Part shown: one piece after another, positions 1-7,151 of the stretch
How positions within the stretch are numbered: position 1 is the stretch's first letter
How the letters are laid out: every line of letters begins with the position of its first letter
NCBI GenBank assembly: GCA_035552275.1
Contig: DASZLR010000200.1
Location: 1-22,157 of the forward strand
Source: DASVLX01 sp035552275
GTDB taxonomy: Bacteria > Actinomycetota > Actinomycetes > Mycobacteriales > Pseudonocardiaceae
Reading direction: 5' to 3'
DNA: 22,157 nt
Translations under genes and position numbers: made by a program
The notes under the pieces: model-generated
What the model was told of the DNA's origin: nothing
Databases searched by the model: none
What the model saw: the letters and a program-made list of their open reading frames with translations, nothing else

Positions 1-140
1 AGCTCACCCACCGCCGACAGCATCCGCGCGTGCCACCGACGCGACTCGTGCTCGATCACGGCGATCTGATCGAGCAACTCCTCATCACCACAACGCCACC
101 ACCCGGCGGCCGCTTCCGTATCCTGCACGAAGTCGTTCAT
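1..140 (-). CDS. DUF222 / 13E12-repeat HNH endonuclease family protein, 5' end only
   Basis: Only the first 46 codons are in the window; the gene runs off the left edge. The reading from the ATG at 140 has a WW pair near residues 14-15, then a D-E-E-L-L-D-Q-I helix and an E-x-x-R-R-W-H-A-R-M-L segment. This layout matches the N terminus of actinobacterial DUF222 proteins, which usually carry a C-terminal HNH nuclease domain (family knowledge; that domain is not visible here). A GGAGGT sits directly against the ATG, unusually close, so the true start could be slightly downstream, but an in-frame stop upstream rules out a longer start. A perfect SOS box lies about 55 bp upstream, fitting damage-inducible expression. 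Identity rests on a short fragment. Confidence 0.6.
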   Translation of the reverse strand, partial: MNDFVQDTEAAAGWWRCGDEELLDQIAVIEHESRRWHARMLSAVGE

Positions 141-148
141 ACCTCCAT

Positions 149-191
149 GATCACCGCGAATGGATCACCGCGCATCACTCGATCGGGTGAT
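149..191. repeat. Direct repeat plus near-palindrome next to the SOS box
   Basis: GATCACCGCG occurs at 149-158 and again at 163-172, a 14-bp period. An 18-bp near-palindrome, ATCACTCGATCGGGTGAT, follows at 174-191. All lie in the leader of the minus-strand DUF222 gene. They could be a second operator, but no regulator can be named. Confidence 0.4.
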
Positions 192-194
192 AGA

Positions 195-210
195 TCGAAC
201 GAATGTTCGA
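195..210. promoter_or_regulatory. LexA/SOS box
   Basis: TCGAAC-GAAT-GTTCGA is a perfect match to the mycobacterial/Gram-positive SOS consensus TCGAAC-N4-GTTCGA. It lies between the divergent DUF222 gene (start at 140) and the MmcQ-like gene (start at 251). LexA repression of 13E12-family genes is known in M. tuberculosis, so the minus-strand gene is the likelier target. Confidence 0.8.
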
Positions 211-238
211 CACACCCAGTAGGCGGCGCGGACCGCAG

Positions 239-244
239 TAGGGT
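239..244 (+). promoter_or_regulatory. Possible -10 box for a leaderless transcript
   Basis: TAGGGT is followed after 6 nt by the ATG at 251, and no Shine-Dalgarno sequence is visible. This spacing puts the transcription start at or next to the A of the start codon. No convincing -35 box is seen. Confidence 0.4.
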
Positions 245-250
245 GCGGGC

Positions 251-703
251 ATGGCGACTGTCGAGGACGCGGCCGCGATGGCCCGGAAACTGCCTGAGGT
301 CACCGAAGGCGAGCGGCATCGCAACCGAACCTGGTTCGTGGCCGGCAAAGCCTTCGCCTGGGAGCGGCCGTTCAGCAAGGCCGACATCAAACGGTTCGGC
401 GACGTGACGCCACCCGACGGACCCGTTCTGGCCATCCGCACTGCCGACCTCGGCGAGAAGGAAGCCATTCTCGCCGCGAACCCCACGGCGTTCTTCACGA
501 TCCCGCACTTCGACGGGTTCGCCGCCATTCTGGTCCAGCTCAACGCCGTCAGCACAAAGGAACTCGGCGAAGCGATCACCGACGGCTGGCTGGCCTGCGC
601 GCCACCGAACCTCGCCGACGGATACGTCAGGCGTGCGGCTGGGCAGCGCAGCGCGCCGGCGGATGACCGGCATGGGCCAGGGCCATGCGGTACCGCCGGA
701 TGA
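251..703 (+). CDS. MmcQ/YjbR family protein
   Basis: A 150-residue protein with the family pattern: an N-terminal helix ending in L-P-E-V-T-E-G, a W-F-V-A-G-K-A-F-A-W strand, a central L-G-E-K-E-A-I-L-A-A-N-P segment, and a F-F-T-I-P-H-F-D-G-F block near residues 78-87. Family members are small CyaY-like-fold proteins often called DNA-binding, but the biochemical role is not established. Homology appears to end near residue 125. The last ~25 residues are Gly/Pro/Arg-rich and overlap the 3' end of the convergent cbiX-like gene by 77 bp, so the tail is probably a stop-codon readthrough extension. The ATG at 251 has no ribosome-binding site but is preceded by a TAGGGT box, suggesting leaderless translation. 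Confidence 0.8.
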   Translation: MATVEDAAAMARKLPEVTEGERHRNRTWFVAGKAFAWERPFSKADIKRFGDVTPPDGPVLAIRTADLGEKEAILAANPTAFFTIPHFDGFAAILVQLNAVSTKELGEAITDGWLACAPPNLADGYVRRAAGQRSAPADDRHGPGPCGTAG

Positions 704-1379
704 TCTGCTCCACCAACAGCGGATGCGCGCCGATCGGCTCACTCACGAGATCCGCGCCCGCCTCCGCGACCCACCGGTGGAACAGGCCGGGCGCGAGCAG
801 CCACGATGCGACCGCGACCCGGCGGTGACCTCGACGGTGGCCCCGGCGCACCGCGGCCACCGCCTCGTCCACGCTCGGCCGGGCGGTGGTGACGTAGCCG
901 ATGCGCACCGGATCGCCGGTCTGGTCGGCCAGCAGCATCGCGGCCCGCCGCACATCGGCTCGTGCCCGCTCGTCCGACGAGCCGGCCGCGGCCAGCACGA
1001 TCGTGTCGCCGCGCCGCCAGCCGGCCTCGACCAGCCGTTCCCGCACCGCGTCCACCACGGCCGGCGCCGGCCCGATCGCGTCCGCCAGCAGCACATCCGG
1101 CCGTCCACTGCGGACAATCTGCTCGGGCACGTCGACCCGCACGTGATAACCGGCGGCCAGAAACGCCGGCACGACCACCACCGGCTGGTCCGGGTCCGCA
1201 TCGCGCAGGACCTCCGGCACGCCCGGCGCTCGGACGTCGGCGAACGCCAACTCCACTGGCACCCCGGGCAGGCAGGCCCGCACCGCGTCCACGATCTCGC
1301 CGGCAGCCACCGCACCGGCCGGCTCGCGGGTGCCGTGCGCCACGATCACCAGGGCGTGCTTCAGCAGCGAGGCTGTCAC
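627..1379 (-). CDS. Sirohydrochlorin chelatase (CbiX/SirB-like, two-domain)
   Basis: A 250-residue protein that would insert Fe2+ into sirohydrochlorin to make siroheme, the cofactor of NirB. It has two tandem CbiX-type halves. The first holds the metal-ligand signatures A-H-G-T-R near residues 13-17 and G-Y-H-V-R-V-D. The second is partly degenerate: the His of the A-H-G motif is replaced in A-A-A-G-S-S, while G-L-F-H-R-W is kept. The GTG at 1379 overlaps the TGA of the preceding nnaR-type gene (GTGA), which fixes the start and implies translational coupling. It is the last gene of the nirB-nirD-nnaR-cbiX chain. Context favours iron for siroheme, but cobalt cannot be excluded from sequence. 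An Rv0259c-like protein adjoins an Rv0260c-like regulator in M. tuberculosis. Confidence 0.85.
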   Translation of the reverse strand: MTASLLKHALVIVAHGTREPAGAVAAGEIVDAVRACLPGVPVELAFADVRAPGVPEVLRDADPDQPVVVVPAFLAAGYHVRVDVPEQIVRSGRPDVLLADAIGPAPAVVDAVRERLVEAGWRRGDTIVLAAAGSSDERARADVRRAAMLLADQTGDPVRIGYVTTARPSVDEAVAAVRRGHRRGHRRVAVASWLLAPGLFHRWVAEAGADLVSEPIGAHPLLVEQIIRRYRMALAHAGHPPARCAAQPHA

Positions 1380-2518
1380 GCCCGCGCTCCCACCGGCTCC
1401 ATCGCCAGCCGATACCCGCGCTTCACCACGGTCTGCACCAGGCGTGACTCGCCCAGCGCGGACCGCAGCCGGGCCACCGCGGTCTCCACCGCGTGTTCCT
1501 CGCCACCGCCGGGCAACGCGGCCAGCAGCACCTGCCGGGACACCACCCGACCCGGGTTGGCGGCCAGCGCGCGCAGCACCGCCATCGGGGCCGGCGGCAC
1601 CGGGTGCAACTCGCCGTCGACCAGCACCGCCTGACCGCGCAGTTCCAGCAGCCGGGTGCCGATCTTCAGCCTGGTCGCCCTGGCCGGCAACGCCACACAG
1701 GTCGCCCGCACCAGCGCGCCGATCCGCGGCCGCTCCGGCTGGACGACCGGGATGCCGATCCGGGCCAACGGCCCAGCGGTGATCCCGCCCACACACACCA
1801 CCAGCACCGGGCCGCGCAGCGCGGTCAGCAACTCGTCAAGTCGACCCTGGCGATCGGCCATGGCCAGCACGTTCGCGGCCGCCGGGGCGCTGGTGAAGGT
1901 CAGCGCGTCCACCTGCCGACAGATCACCGCGTCGATCAGCCGCTGGATGGGCCCCGGGTCCAGCGGGCCGGTCCATCGGTAGACCGGCACCGGCACCACG
2001 TCCGCGCCGGCCACCCGCAGCGCCTCCACGAAGTCGAGCAGTGGCTCACCGTGCAGTTGGACGGCGATTCGCTTCCCCGCGACGCCGTCGGCCAACAGGT
2101 GTTCCAGCAGCTCGGAGCTGGATTCGGAGCGTGGGGACCAGGTGTCGGCCAGGCCGGCGGCGCGGACCGCGCCCTTGGCCTTCGGGCCGCGGGTCAGCAC
2201 GTTGGCGGCGCCGAGCTGGGCGAGCAGGGCATTGCCCAGGCCCCAACCCTCGGCCGCCTCGATCCAGCCGCGAAACCCGATGCCGGTGGTCGCCACCACG
2301 ACGTCGACCGGCTGGGCCAGCACGTTCCGTGTCGCGGCCAGCAACTGGCTGTCATCGGCCAGCGGGATGATCCGGATCGCCGAGCCCAGCGTCACGGACG
2401 CGCCACGCCGCTCCAGCAGCGAACCGAGCTCGTCCGCCCGCCGGGCAGCAGTCACTCCCACGGTGAACCCCGCCAATGGCGGCACTTCCACAGTGGACTC
2501 TTCGATGACGGGAATCAT
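1376..2518 (-). CDS. nnaR: NnaR-type regulator: uroporphyrinogen-III synthase-like domain fused to OmpR winged helix
   Basis: A 380-residue protein. Residues ~15-275 form a HemD-like domain (G-F-T-V-G-V-T-A-A-R-R-A-D-E-L start, then F-T-S-A-P-A-A-A-N-V-L near 208-218). Residues ~290-374 form an OmpR/PhoB winged helix ending in V-Q-T-V-V-K-R-G-Y-R-L. This fusion matches Streptomyces and Mycobacterium NnaR, which acts with GlnR on nitrate/nitrite genes; Rv0260c is the M. tuberculosis relative. The ATG at 2518 overlaps the nirD TGA as ATGA, and its own TGA overlaps the cbiX GTG. Longer in-frame starts up to 2596 would run inside nirD and are rejected. Whether the HemD half retains synthase activity or only senses a ligand cannot be told, so it may serve both siroheme supply and regulation. 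Confidence 0.85.
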   Translation of the reverse strand: MIPVIEESTVEVPPLAGFTVGVTAARRADELGSLLERRGASVTLGSAIRIIPLADDSQLLAATRNVLAQPVDVVVATTGIGFRGWIEAAEGWGLGNALLAQLGAANVLTRGPKAKGAVRAAGLADTWSPRSESSSELLEHLLADGVAGKRIAVQLHGEPLLDFVEALRVAGADVVPVPVYRWTGPLDPGPIQRLIDAVICRQVDALTFTSAPAAANVLAMADRQGRLDELLTALRGPVLVVCVGGITAGPLARIGIPVVQPERPRIGALVRATCVALPARATRLKIGTRLLELRGQAVLVDGELHPVPPAPMAVLRALAANPGRVVSRQVLLAALPGGGEEHAVETAVARLRSALGESRLVQTVVKRGYRLAMEPVGARA

Positions 2519-2859
2519 GGTGATCCCACCCACACCATTCCATCGACCTGGCGAACCTCGTACACCCGAACCGACACTGACGGGTCGTCCAGGCACATCC
2601 CGGTGCGCAGATCGAATGCCTGCTTGTAAATCGGGGACGCCACGACCGGCACGCCACTACGGTCCCCCACGATGCCACGAGACAGCACCGCCGCGCCAGA
2701 GAAGGGGTCTATGTTCCCGATCGCATAAAGCTCACCATCATGGGTACGAAACACAGCTGCCTGCTCACCGTTGGGCAGCAACGCGGCTACTCCGCGTTCG
2801 GGCTGCAGCCGGTCGTATGCGCATACCACCGTCAACCCTGTCTCCTGCATCATCGTCAT
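2515..2859 (-). CDS. nirD: Assimilatory nitrite reductase small subunit NirD
   Basis: A 114-residue Rieske-fold protein, partner of NirB in NAD(P)H-dependent reduction of nitrite to ammonium in the cytoplasm. It shows the NirD pattern: N-terminal V-C-A-Y-D-R-L, then G-V-A-A-L-L-P-N-G, then A-I-G-N-I-D-P-F-S and V-A-S-P-I-Y-K-Q-A-F-D-L. The Rieske cluster ligands (C-x-H and C-x-x-H) are absent, as is normal in NirD. The ATG at 2859 overlaps the nirB stop (ATGA) and has a GGAGGT about 9 nt upstream inside nirB. Its TGA overlaps the next ATG. Coupling to nirB would favour balanced subunits. Confidence 0.93.
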   Translation of the reverse strand: MTMMQETGLTVVCAYDRLQPERGVAALLPNGEQAAVFRTHDGELYAIGNIDPFSGAAVLSRGIVGDRSGVPVVASPIYKQAFDLRTGMCLDDPSVSVRVYEVRQVDGMVWVGSP

Positions 2860-5381
2860 CGCGACGCCACCTCCGGAACTCCGATCAGCACCGGCACCCG
2901 CTGGCCACGCTCCTCGCGGAAGGAGACCATCGGATCGGGGGTGCCAGGCGCGTTGACGAAGGACGTGAAGCGCGCGAGCTTGTCCGGATCCTCGAGCACC
3001 CCACGCCACTCGTCGCTGTAGTTGGCCACATGCGCGGCCATCGCCGCCTCCAGCTCGGCGCAGATGCCGAGGCTGTCGTCCACGATGACCTCGCGAAGAT
3101 GGTCGAGGCCGCCGTCCATCGCCTCGATCCACGTCGCCGTCCGCTGCAACCGGTCCGCGGTTCGGATGTAGAACATCAGGAACCGGTCGATCAGCCTGAT
3201 CAGCGTCTCGGTGTCCACATCGGACACCAAGAGATCCGCGTGGCGGGGCCGGAACCCGCCATTGCCGCCCACGTAAAGGTTCCAGCCCTGCTCGGTGGCG
3301 ATCACGCCGAAGTCCTTGCCGCGCGCCTCGGCGCACTCCCGCGCGCAGCCCGACACCGCGGACTTGAGCTTGTGCGGCGACCGCAACCCGCGGTACCGCA
3401 GCTCCAGCTCGACGGCCAGCGACACCGAGTCCTGCACGCCGTACCGGCACCAGGTGGTGCCCACACAGGACTTCACCGTGCGCAGCGCCTTGCCGTAAGC
3501 GTGCCCGGACTCGAAGCCGGCGTCCACCAGTCTGCGCCAGATCAGCGGCAACTGCTCCACGGTCGCGCCGAACATGTCGATCCGCTGCGCGCCGGTGATC
3601 TTGGTGTACAGCCCGAAGTCCCTGGCCACCTCGGCGATGGCCAGCAGCTTCTCCGGGGTGATCTCGCCGCCGGGGATGCGCGGGATCACCGAGTAGGTGC
3701 CGTTGCGCTGCAGGTTGGCCAGGAAGTGGTCGTTGGTGTCCTGCAGGGTGGCCTGCTCGCCGTCCAGGATGTGCCCGCTCTCCAGCGAGGCCAGAATGGA
3801 CGCCACCGCCGGCTTGCACAGGTCGCAGCCGCGTCCGCTGCCGTGCTTGGCGATCAGCTCGGTGAAGGTGCGGATGCCGGTGATCTGCACGACCTCGAAC
3901 AGTTCGGCCCGGGACTGCGGGAAGTGCTCACAGATCGCCTTGGACTGCTCGACGCCGCAGGTGGACAGCAGCTGCTTCAGCGTGTTCACGCACGAGCCGC
4001 AGCCGGTGCCGGCGTTCGTGCAGGCCTTGAGCGCCGGCACGGTGGTCGCCGCGCCGCTGGTGATCGCCTCGATCAGGGTGCCCTTGGTGACCGCGTTGCA
4101 GGTGCAGATCTGCGCCGAGTTGGGCAGCGACCCGACGCCGATGCCGGCGGACTCGCTGCCGGCCGGCATGATCAGCTGCACCGCCTCGGCCGGCAGCTTC
4201 TCGCCGGTCAGCGCGCGCAGCGTGTCGTAGTTGGCGACGTCGCCGACCAGGACGCCGCCGAGCAGCGTGCTGGCGTCGTCGGAGACGACCACCTTCGAGT
4301 ACGAGCCGGCCACCGGGTCGTTGAGCACGACTTCCAGCGCGCCCTCGGCGGTGGCGTGCGCGTCGCCGAAGCTGGCCACGTCGACGCCGAGCAGCTTGAG
4401 CTTGGTGGAGGTGTCCGCGCCGGGGAACACCGCCGAGCCGCCGAGCAGCCGGTCGGCGACCACCTCGGCCATCGCGTAACCGGGCGCGACCAGCCCATAC
4501 ACCCGGCCGTCGAGGTTCGCGCACTCGCCGATCGCGTACACGTGCTCGTCGGAGGTGCGGCAGCCATCGTCCACCACGATGCCGCCGCGCGGGCCGACGG
4601 CCAGGTCGGACTCGCGCGCCAGGTTGTCCCGCGGCCGGACTCCGGCGGAGAACACCACCACGTCCAGGTCCAGTTCGACGCCGTTGGACAGCTTGGCCAG
4701 CAGTCGGTCATCGTCGGCGGTGATGCTGTCGGTGGACGCGCCGACGTGCACGGTCAGGCCCAGCTTCTCGACCAGCCGGCGCAGCAGCCCGCCGCCACCG
4801 TCGTCCACCTGGATCGGCATCAGCCGGGGCGCCATCTCCACGATCTGCGGGGACAGTCCCATTCCGCGCAACGCGTTCGCGGCTTCCAGGCCCAGCAGGC
4901 CGCCGCCGACCACCATGCCGGCGAGCCGGCCGGCGTGGCGCCGGGACCGGGCGCGCTCGGCGGCCGCGCGGATGGCGTCCAGGTCGTCGATGGTGCGATA
5001 GACGAAACAGCCGGGCAGGTCGTGGCCGGGCACCGGCGGCACGAACGGGTAGGACCCGGTGGCCAGCACCAGCGCGTCGTAGGACTGCACGTGCCCGGCG
5101 GCGGTGGTGACCGTGCGCGCGGCGCGGTCGATGCTCGTCACCGGATCGCCGAGTCGGAGCTCGACCGCACCGTCCTCAGTGAACTCGGCGCCGGGCAGCG
5201 ACAGCGCGGTGGGCTCCCAGGTGTCCACGTAGGACGACAGGGCGACCCGGTCATACGCCGGGCGGCCCTCCTCGGCCACGACCACGACCCGCCAGCCGTG
5301 CTCGGTGTCCCGGTCCCGCAGGGCTTGGACGAGTCGGTGGCCGACCATTCCGTTACCGACCACGACCAGTGTCCGTGTCAT
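2856..5381 (-). CDS. nirB: Assimilatory nitrite reductase [NAD(P)H] large subunit NirB
   Basis: An 841-residue protein, close to the usual length, that reduces nitrite to ammonium with six electrons. Domains in order: FAD-binding G-N-G-M-V-G at 9-14, NAD(P)H-binding G-G-G-L-L-G-L-E-A at 159-167, and a BFD-type [2Fe-2S] domain with C426, C428, C461 and C464. A ferredoxin-like half domain starts near 550. The siroheme/[4Fe-4S] ligands are C639-x5-C645 and C679-x3-C683. All expected cofactor residues are present, so it should be active. The ATG at 5381 is preceded by GGGAGG at good spacing. A 257-bp gap upstream holds GlnR-like boxes and two hairpins, suggesting its own promoter. Siroheme would be served by the downstream cbiX-like gene. 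Confidence 0.95.
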   Translation of the reverse strand: MTRTLVVVGNGMVGHRLVQALRDRDTEHGWRVVVVAEEGRPAYDRVALSSYVDTWEPTALSLPGAEFTEDGAVELRLGDPVTSIDRAARTVTTAAGHVQSYDALVLATGSYPFVPPVPGHDLPGCFVYRTIDDLDAIRAAAERARSRRHAGRLAGMVVGGGLLGLEAANALRGMGLSPQIVEMAPRLMPIQVDDGGGGLLRRLVEKLGLTVHVGASTDSITADDDRLLAKLSNGVELDLDVVVFSAGVRPRDNLARESDLAVGPRGGIVVDDGCRTSDEHVYAIGECANLDGRVYGLVAPGYAMAEVVADRLLGGSAVFPGADTSTKLKLLGVDVASFGDAHATAEGALEVVLNDPVAGSYSKVVVSDDASTLLGGVLVGDVANYDTLRALTGEKLPAEAVQLIMPAGSESAGIGVGSLPNSAQICTCNAVTKGTLIEAITSGAATTVPALKACTNAGTGCGSCVNTLKQLLSTCGVEQSKAICEHFPQSRAELFEVVQITGIRTFTELIAKHGSGRGCDLCKPAVASILASLESGHILDGEQATLQDTNDHFLANLQRNGTYSVIPRIPGGEITPEKLLAIAEVARDFGLYTKITGAQRIDMFGATVEQLPLIWRRLVDAGFESGHAYGKALRTVKSCVGTTWCRYGVQDSVSLAVELELRYRGLRSPHKLKSAVSGCARECAEARGKDFGVIATEQGWNLYVGGNGGFRPRHADLLVSDVDTETLIRLIDRFLMFYIRTADRLQRTATWIEAMDGGLDHLREVIVDDSLGICAELEAAMAAHVANYSDEWRGVLEDPDKLARFTSFVNAPGTPDPMVSFREERGQRVPVLIGVPEVASR

Positions 5382-5402
5382 GCTTCGCCCTCCCGGCGAT
5401 CG

Positions 5403-5474
5403 TTGGCTAACCCGTTACCAATGCTCCGAGTCCGCCATGTCGAAGCCGAGTCACGGCCGTTGCGCCCGTGTTAC
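5403..5474 (-). promoter_or_regulatory. Candidate GlnR operator upstream of nirB
   Basis: Read on the minus strand, GTAAC-n6-GCAAC is followed after 4 nt by GTGAC (5474 to 5450). A second GTAAC-n6-GCCAA lies at 5418 to 5403. GlnR sites follow GTnAC-n6-GaAAC with 11-bp periodicity. The first pair fits well; the second is weaker. The position, 22-93 bp before nirB, suits nitrogen control. Confidence 0.5.
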
Positions 5475-5520
5475 CGATTCCTCAATCCGCAGGTCAGAAG
5501 CATGTGCGAGGTGAGCTGTC

Positions 5521-5548
5521 CCGCGGTCCGGGAAATACCCGGACGCGG
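5521..5548. terminator. Hairpin in the narK-nirB gap (first of two)
   Basis: GTCCGGG-AAATA-CCCGGAC is a perfect 7-bp stem, extended by a further GCGG/CCGC arm with one bulged base. It lies about 90 bp after the narK stop and about 140 bp before nirB. No T-tract follows on either strand, so function as an intrinsic terminator is uncertain. Confidence 0.4.
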
Positions 5549-5550
5549 GG

Positions 5551-5585
5551 CAGGGGAGCGGGTCCGCCCGGTGCCCGCTCCCCTG
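5551..5585. terminator. Strong hairpin downstream of narK (second of two)
   Basis: Arms 5551-5562 (CAGGGGAGCGGG) and 5574-5585 are perfect 12-bp complements with an 11-nt loop. The hairpin lies about 54 bp past the narK stop. This is the strongest stem-loop noticed in the window and probably ends or attenuates narK transcription, though it lacks a U-tract. Confidence 0.5.
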
Positions 5586-5638
5586 TTTCCCGCGCCCACA
5601 CCAGCCGTGCGTGCTGGTCGGCGAGTGTGCCCAGGTTG

Positions 5639-7030
5639 TTAGACCTGAGCCGCCGCGAGTGCGGCACGGGACGATCGTTCGGTGGCCGGACGGAGGTACA
5701 CCGCCCAGGTCACCAGGAAACACACCGCGTAGAAGACCAGGAACCCGATGACGGCCGGGGTCCCGCTCTTCGCCGAGGACAAGAAGGACTGCCGGAAGGC
5801 GATGTTGATCAGCACCCCGCCGAAGGCGCCGATCGCCGCCGCGATGCCGATCACCGCACCCGACAGCTTGCGGGCGTGCAGCAGTGCCGCGCCCTCCTCC
5901 GCGCCGGAGGCGATCTCGATCTTCGCCTTGGCCCGGAAGATCGCCGGGATCATCTTGTAGGTCGAGCCGTTCGCGACGCCGGAGAACACGAACAGCAGGA
6001 TGAAGCCGGTGTCGTACAGCGGCAACGACTTCTCGCCCGCGGCCACGATCAACAGCGCCGCGCACAGCGCCATGACCACGAAGGTCGCCCCGGTGATCTT
6101 GGCGCCACCGATCTTGTCGGACAGCCAGCCGCCGACCGGGCGGGACAGCGAGCCCAGCAGCGGGCCGAGGAAGGTGATGCCGGCGGCCGCCACCGGAGTC
6201 AGCTTGAACTGGTTCTGCAGCACCTGACCGAACGCGAACGAATAGCCGATGAACGAGCCGAACGTGCCGATGTAGAGGAACGACATCACCCACGTGTGCG
6301 GTTCCTTCACCGCATGCCGCATACCTTTGCTGTCATTTTTCACCGACGCGATGTTGTCCATGAAGAGCGTGGCCAGCACGGCGCCGACCACGATCAGCGG
6401 AATGTAGATCCACACCAGGACCTTCGGGTGGGTGACGCCCGCCGTGGCCAGCACGGCCAGGCCGACCAACTGGACGACCGCGACACCCAGGTTTCCGCCG
6501 CCGGCATTGAGACCCAGCGCCGAACCCTTCTTGTCCTCGGGGTAGAACGTGTTGATGTTGGTCATCGACGAGGCGAAATTGCCGCCGCCGAAACCGACGA
6601 ACGCGGCGATGACCAGGAAAGTGCCGTACGACGTGCCGGGGTGCATCGCGAACCCAAGCCAGACCGACGGGATCAGCAGCAGCAGCGCCGAGATGATCGT
6701 CCAGTTGCGACCGCCGACCCTCGCCACCGACAGGTTGTACGGAATCCGCATCACGGAGCCGACCGCCGTGGCCAGCGAGGTGATGACGAACTTGTCCCCG
6801 ACGGTGATGTAGCCGAAGCCCTGCTTCGGGCCCATGAACAGCACCAGCACCGAGAACAGGCTCCAGATGGAGAACGCGATATGCTCGGTGAGAATGGAAA
6901 AGATCAGGTTGCGGTTGGCGATCTTGCGACCAGTGCTCTCCCAGAAGCCGGGGTTGTCCGGCTCCCAATTCTCGATCCAACGTCCGCCGCGATGCGTGAC
7001 GCCGGCCTCCCTTTCGGCCGTAACACTCAT
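5639..7030 (-). CDS. narK: Nitrate/nitrite transporter, NarK family (MFS)
   Basis: A 463-residue major facilitator protein with about twelve hydrophobic segments, including residues ~44-66 and ~78-97. It carries both nitrate-signature stretches: G-F-G-G-G-N-F-A-S-S-M and later N-A-G-G-G-N-L-G-V-A. The N terminus W-I-E-N-W-E-P-D-N-P-x-F-W is typical of NarK-type porters of actinobacteria and enterics. It should import nitrate and may export nitrite across the cell membrane. The ATG at 7030 has an excellent AGGAGGT six nt upstream. It lies 121 bp after the flavoprotein gene and 257 bp before nirB, inside the assimilation cluster, which favours an uptake role over respiratory exchange. Confidence 0.93.
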   Translation of the reverse strand: MSVTAEREAGVTHRGGRWIENWEPDNPGFWESTGRKIANRNLIFSILTEHIAFSIWSLFSVLVLFMGPKQGFGYITVGDKFVITSLATAVGSVMRIPYNLSVARVGGRNWTIISALLLLIPSVWLGFAMHPGTSYGTFLVIAAFVGFGGGNFASSMTNINTFYPEDKKGSALGLNAGGGNLGVAVVQLVGLAVLATAGVTHPKVLVWIYIPLIVVGAVLATLFMDNIASVKNDSKGMRHAVKEPHTWVMSFLYIGTFGSFIGYSFAFGQVLQNQFKLTPVAAAGITFLGPLLGSLSRPVGGWLSDKIGGAKITGATFVVMALCAALLIVAAGEKSLPLYDTGFILLFVFSGVANGSTYKMIPAIFRAKAKIEIASGAEEGAALLHARKLSGAVIGIAAAIGAFGGVLINIAFRQSFLSSAKSGTPAVIGFLVFYAVCFLVTWAVYLRPATERSSRAALAAAQV

Positions 7031-7058
7031 ATTTGACCTCCTGCGCTCAGGTAGACAA

Positions 7059-7064
7059 ACCTTA
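7059..7064 (-). promoter_or_regulatory. Possible narK -10 box
   Basis: TAAGGT on the minus strand fits TANNNT and would give a leader of about 22 nt before the narK ATG, leaving room for the AGGAGGT. No recognisable -35 hexamer is seen, and cotranscription from the upstream gene remains possible. Confidence 0.3.
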
Positions 7065-7085
7065 GGAAGAAGCGATTACCCCGGC

Positions 7086-7106
7086 GTGGCGCGCGATGAC
7101 GCGCAC
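7086..7106. repeat. GC-rich imperfect hairpin between the flavoprotein gene and narK
   Basis: A CGCG-rich stem (7091-7095 pairing with 7100-7104) encloses an ATGA loop, and GTG/CAC bases extend it past a bulge. It may slow transcription after the flavoprotein gene. There is no T-tract. Confidence 0.3.
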
Positions 7107-7151
7107 GGGAATTAGTGCGCACACGGCCGAACGGCGCAATGTGAGCGGCTG

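Noticed and set aside
1380..1796. Upstream extension of the cbiX-like frame
   Set aside because: The extra residues lie inside nnaR in another frame and are Ala/Gly/Arg-rich; the GTGA overlap at 1379 gives a clean start.
5521..5585. Hairpin pair as a riboswitch or CRISPR-like repeat
   Set aside because: The two stems differ in sequence, there is no repeat-spacer pattern, and no known riboswitch core was recognised.
2142..5642. A 1166-codon open frame on the plus strand opposite nirB and nirD
   Set aside because: Its protein is Arg/His/Gly/Gln-rich with no domain, a typical antisense shadow in high-GC DNA; nirB on the other strand has every expected motif.
5468..7036. A 522-codon plus-strand open frame opposite narK
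   Set aside because: Highly charged antisense product; narK has a strong ribosome site and MFS signatures.
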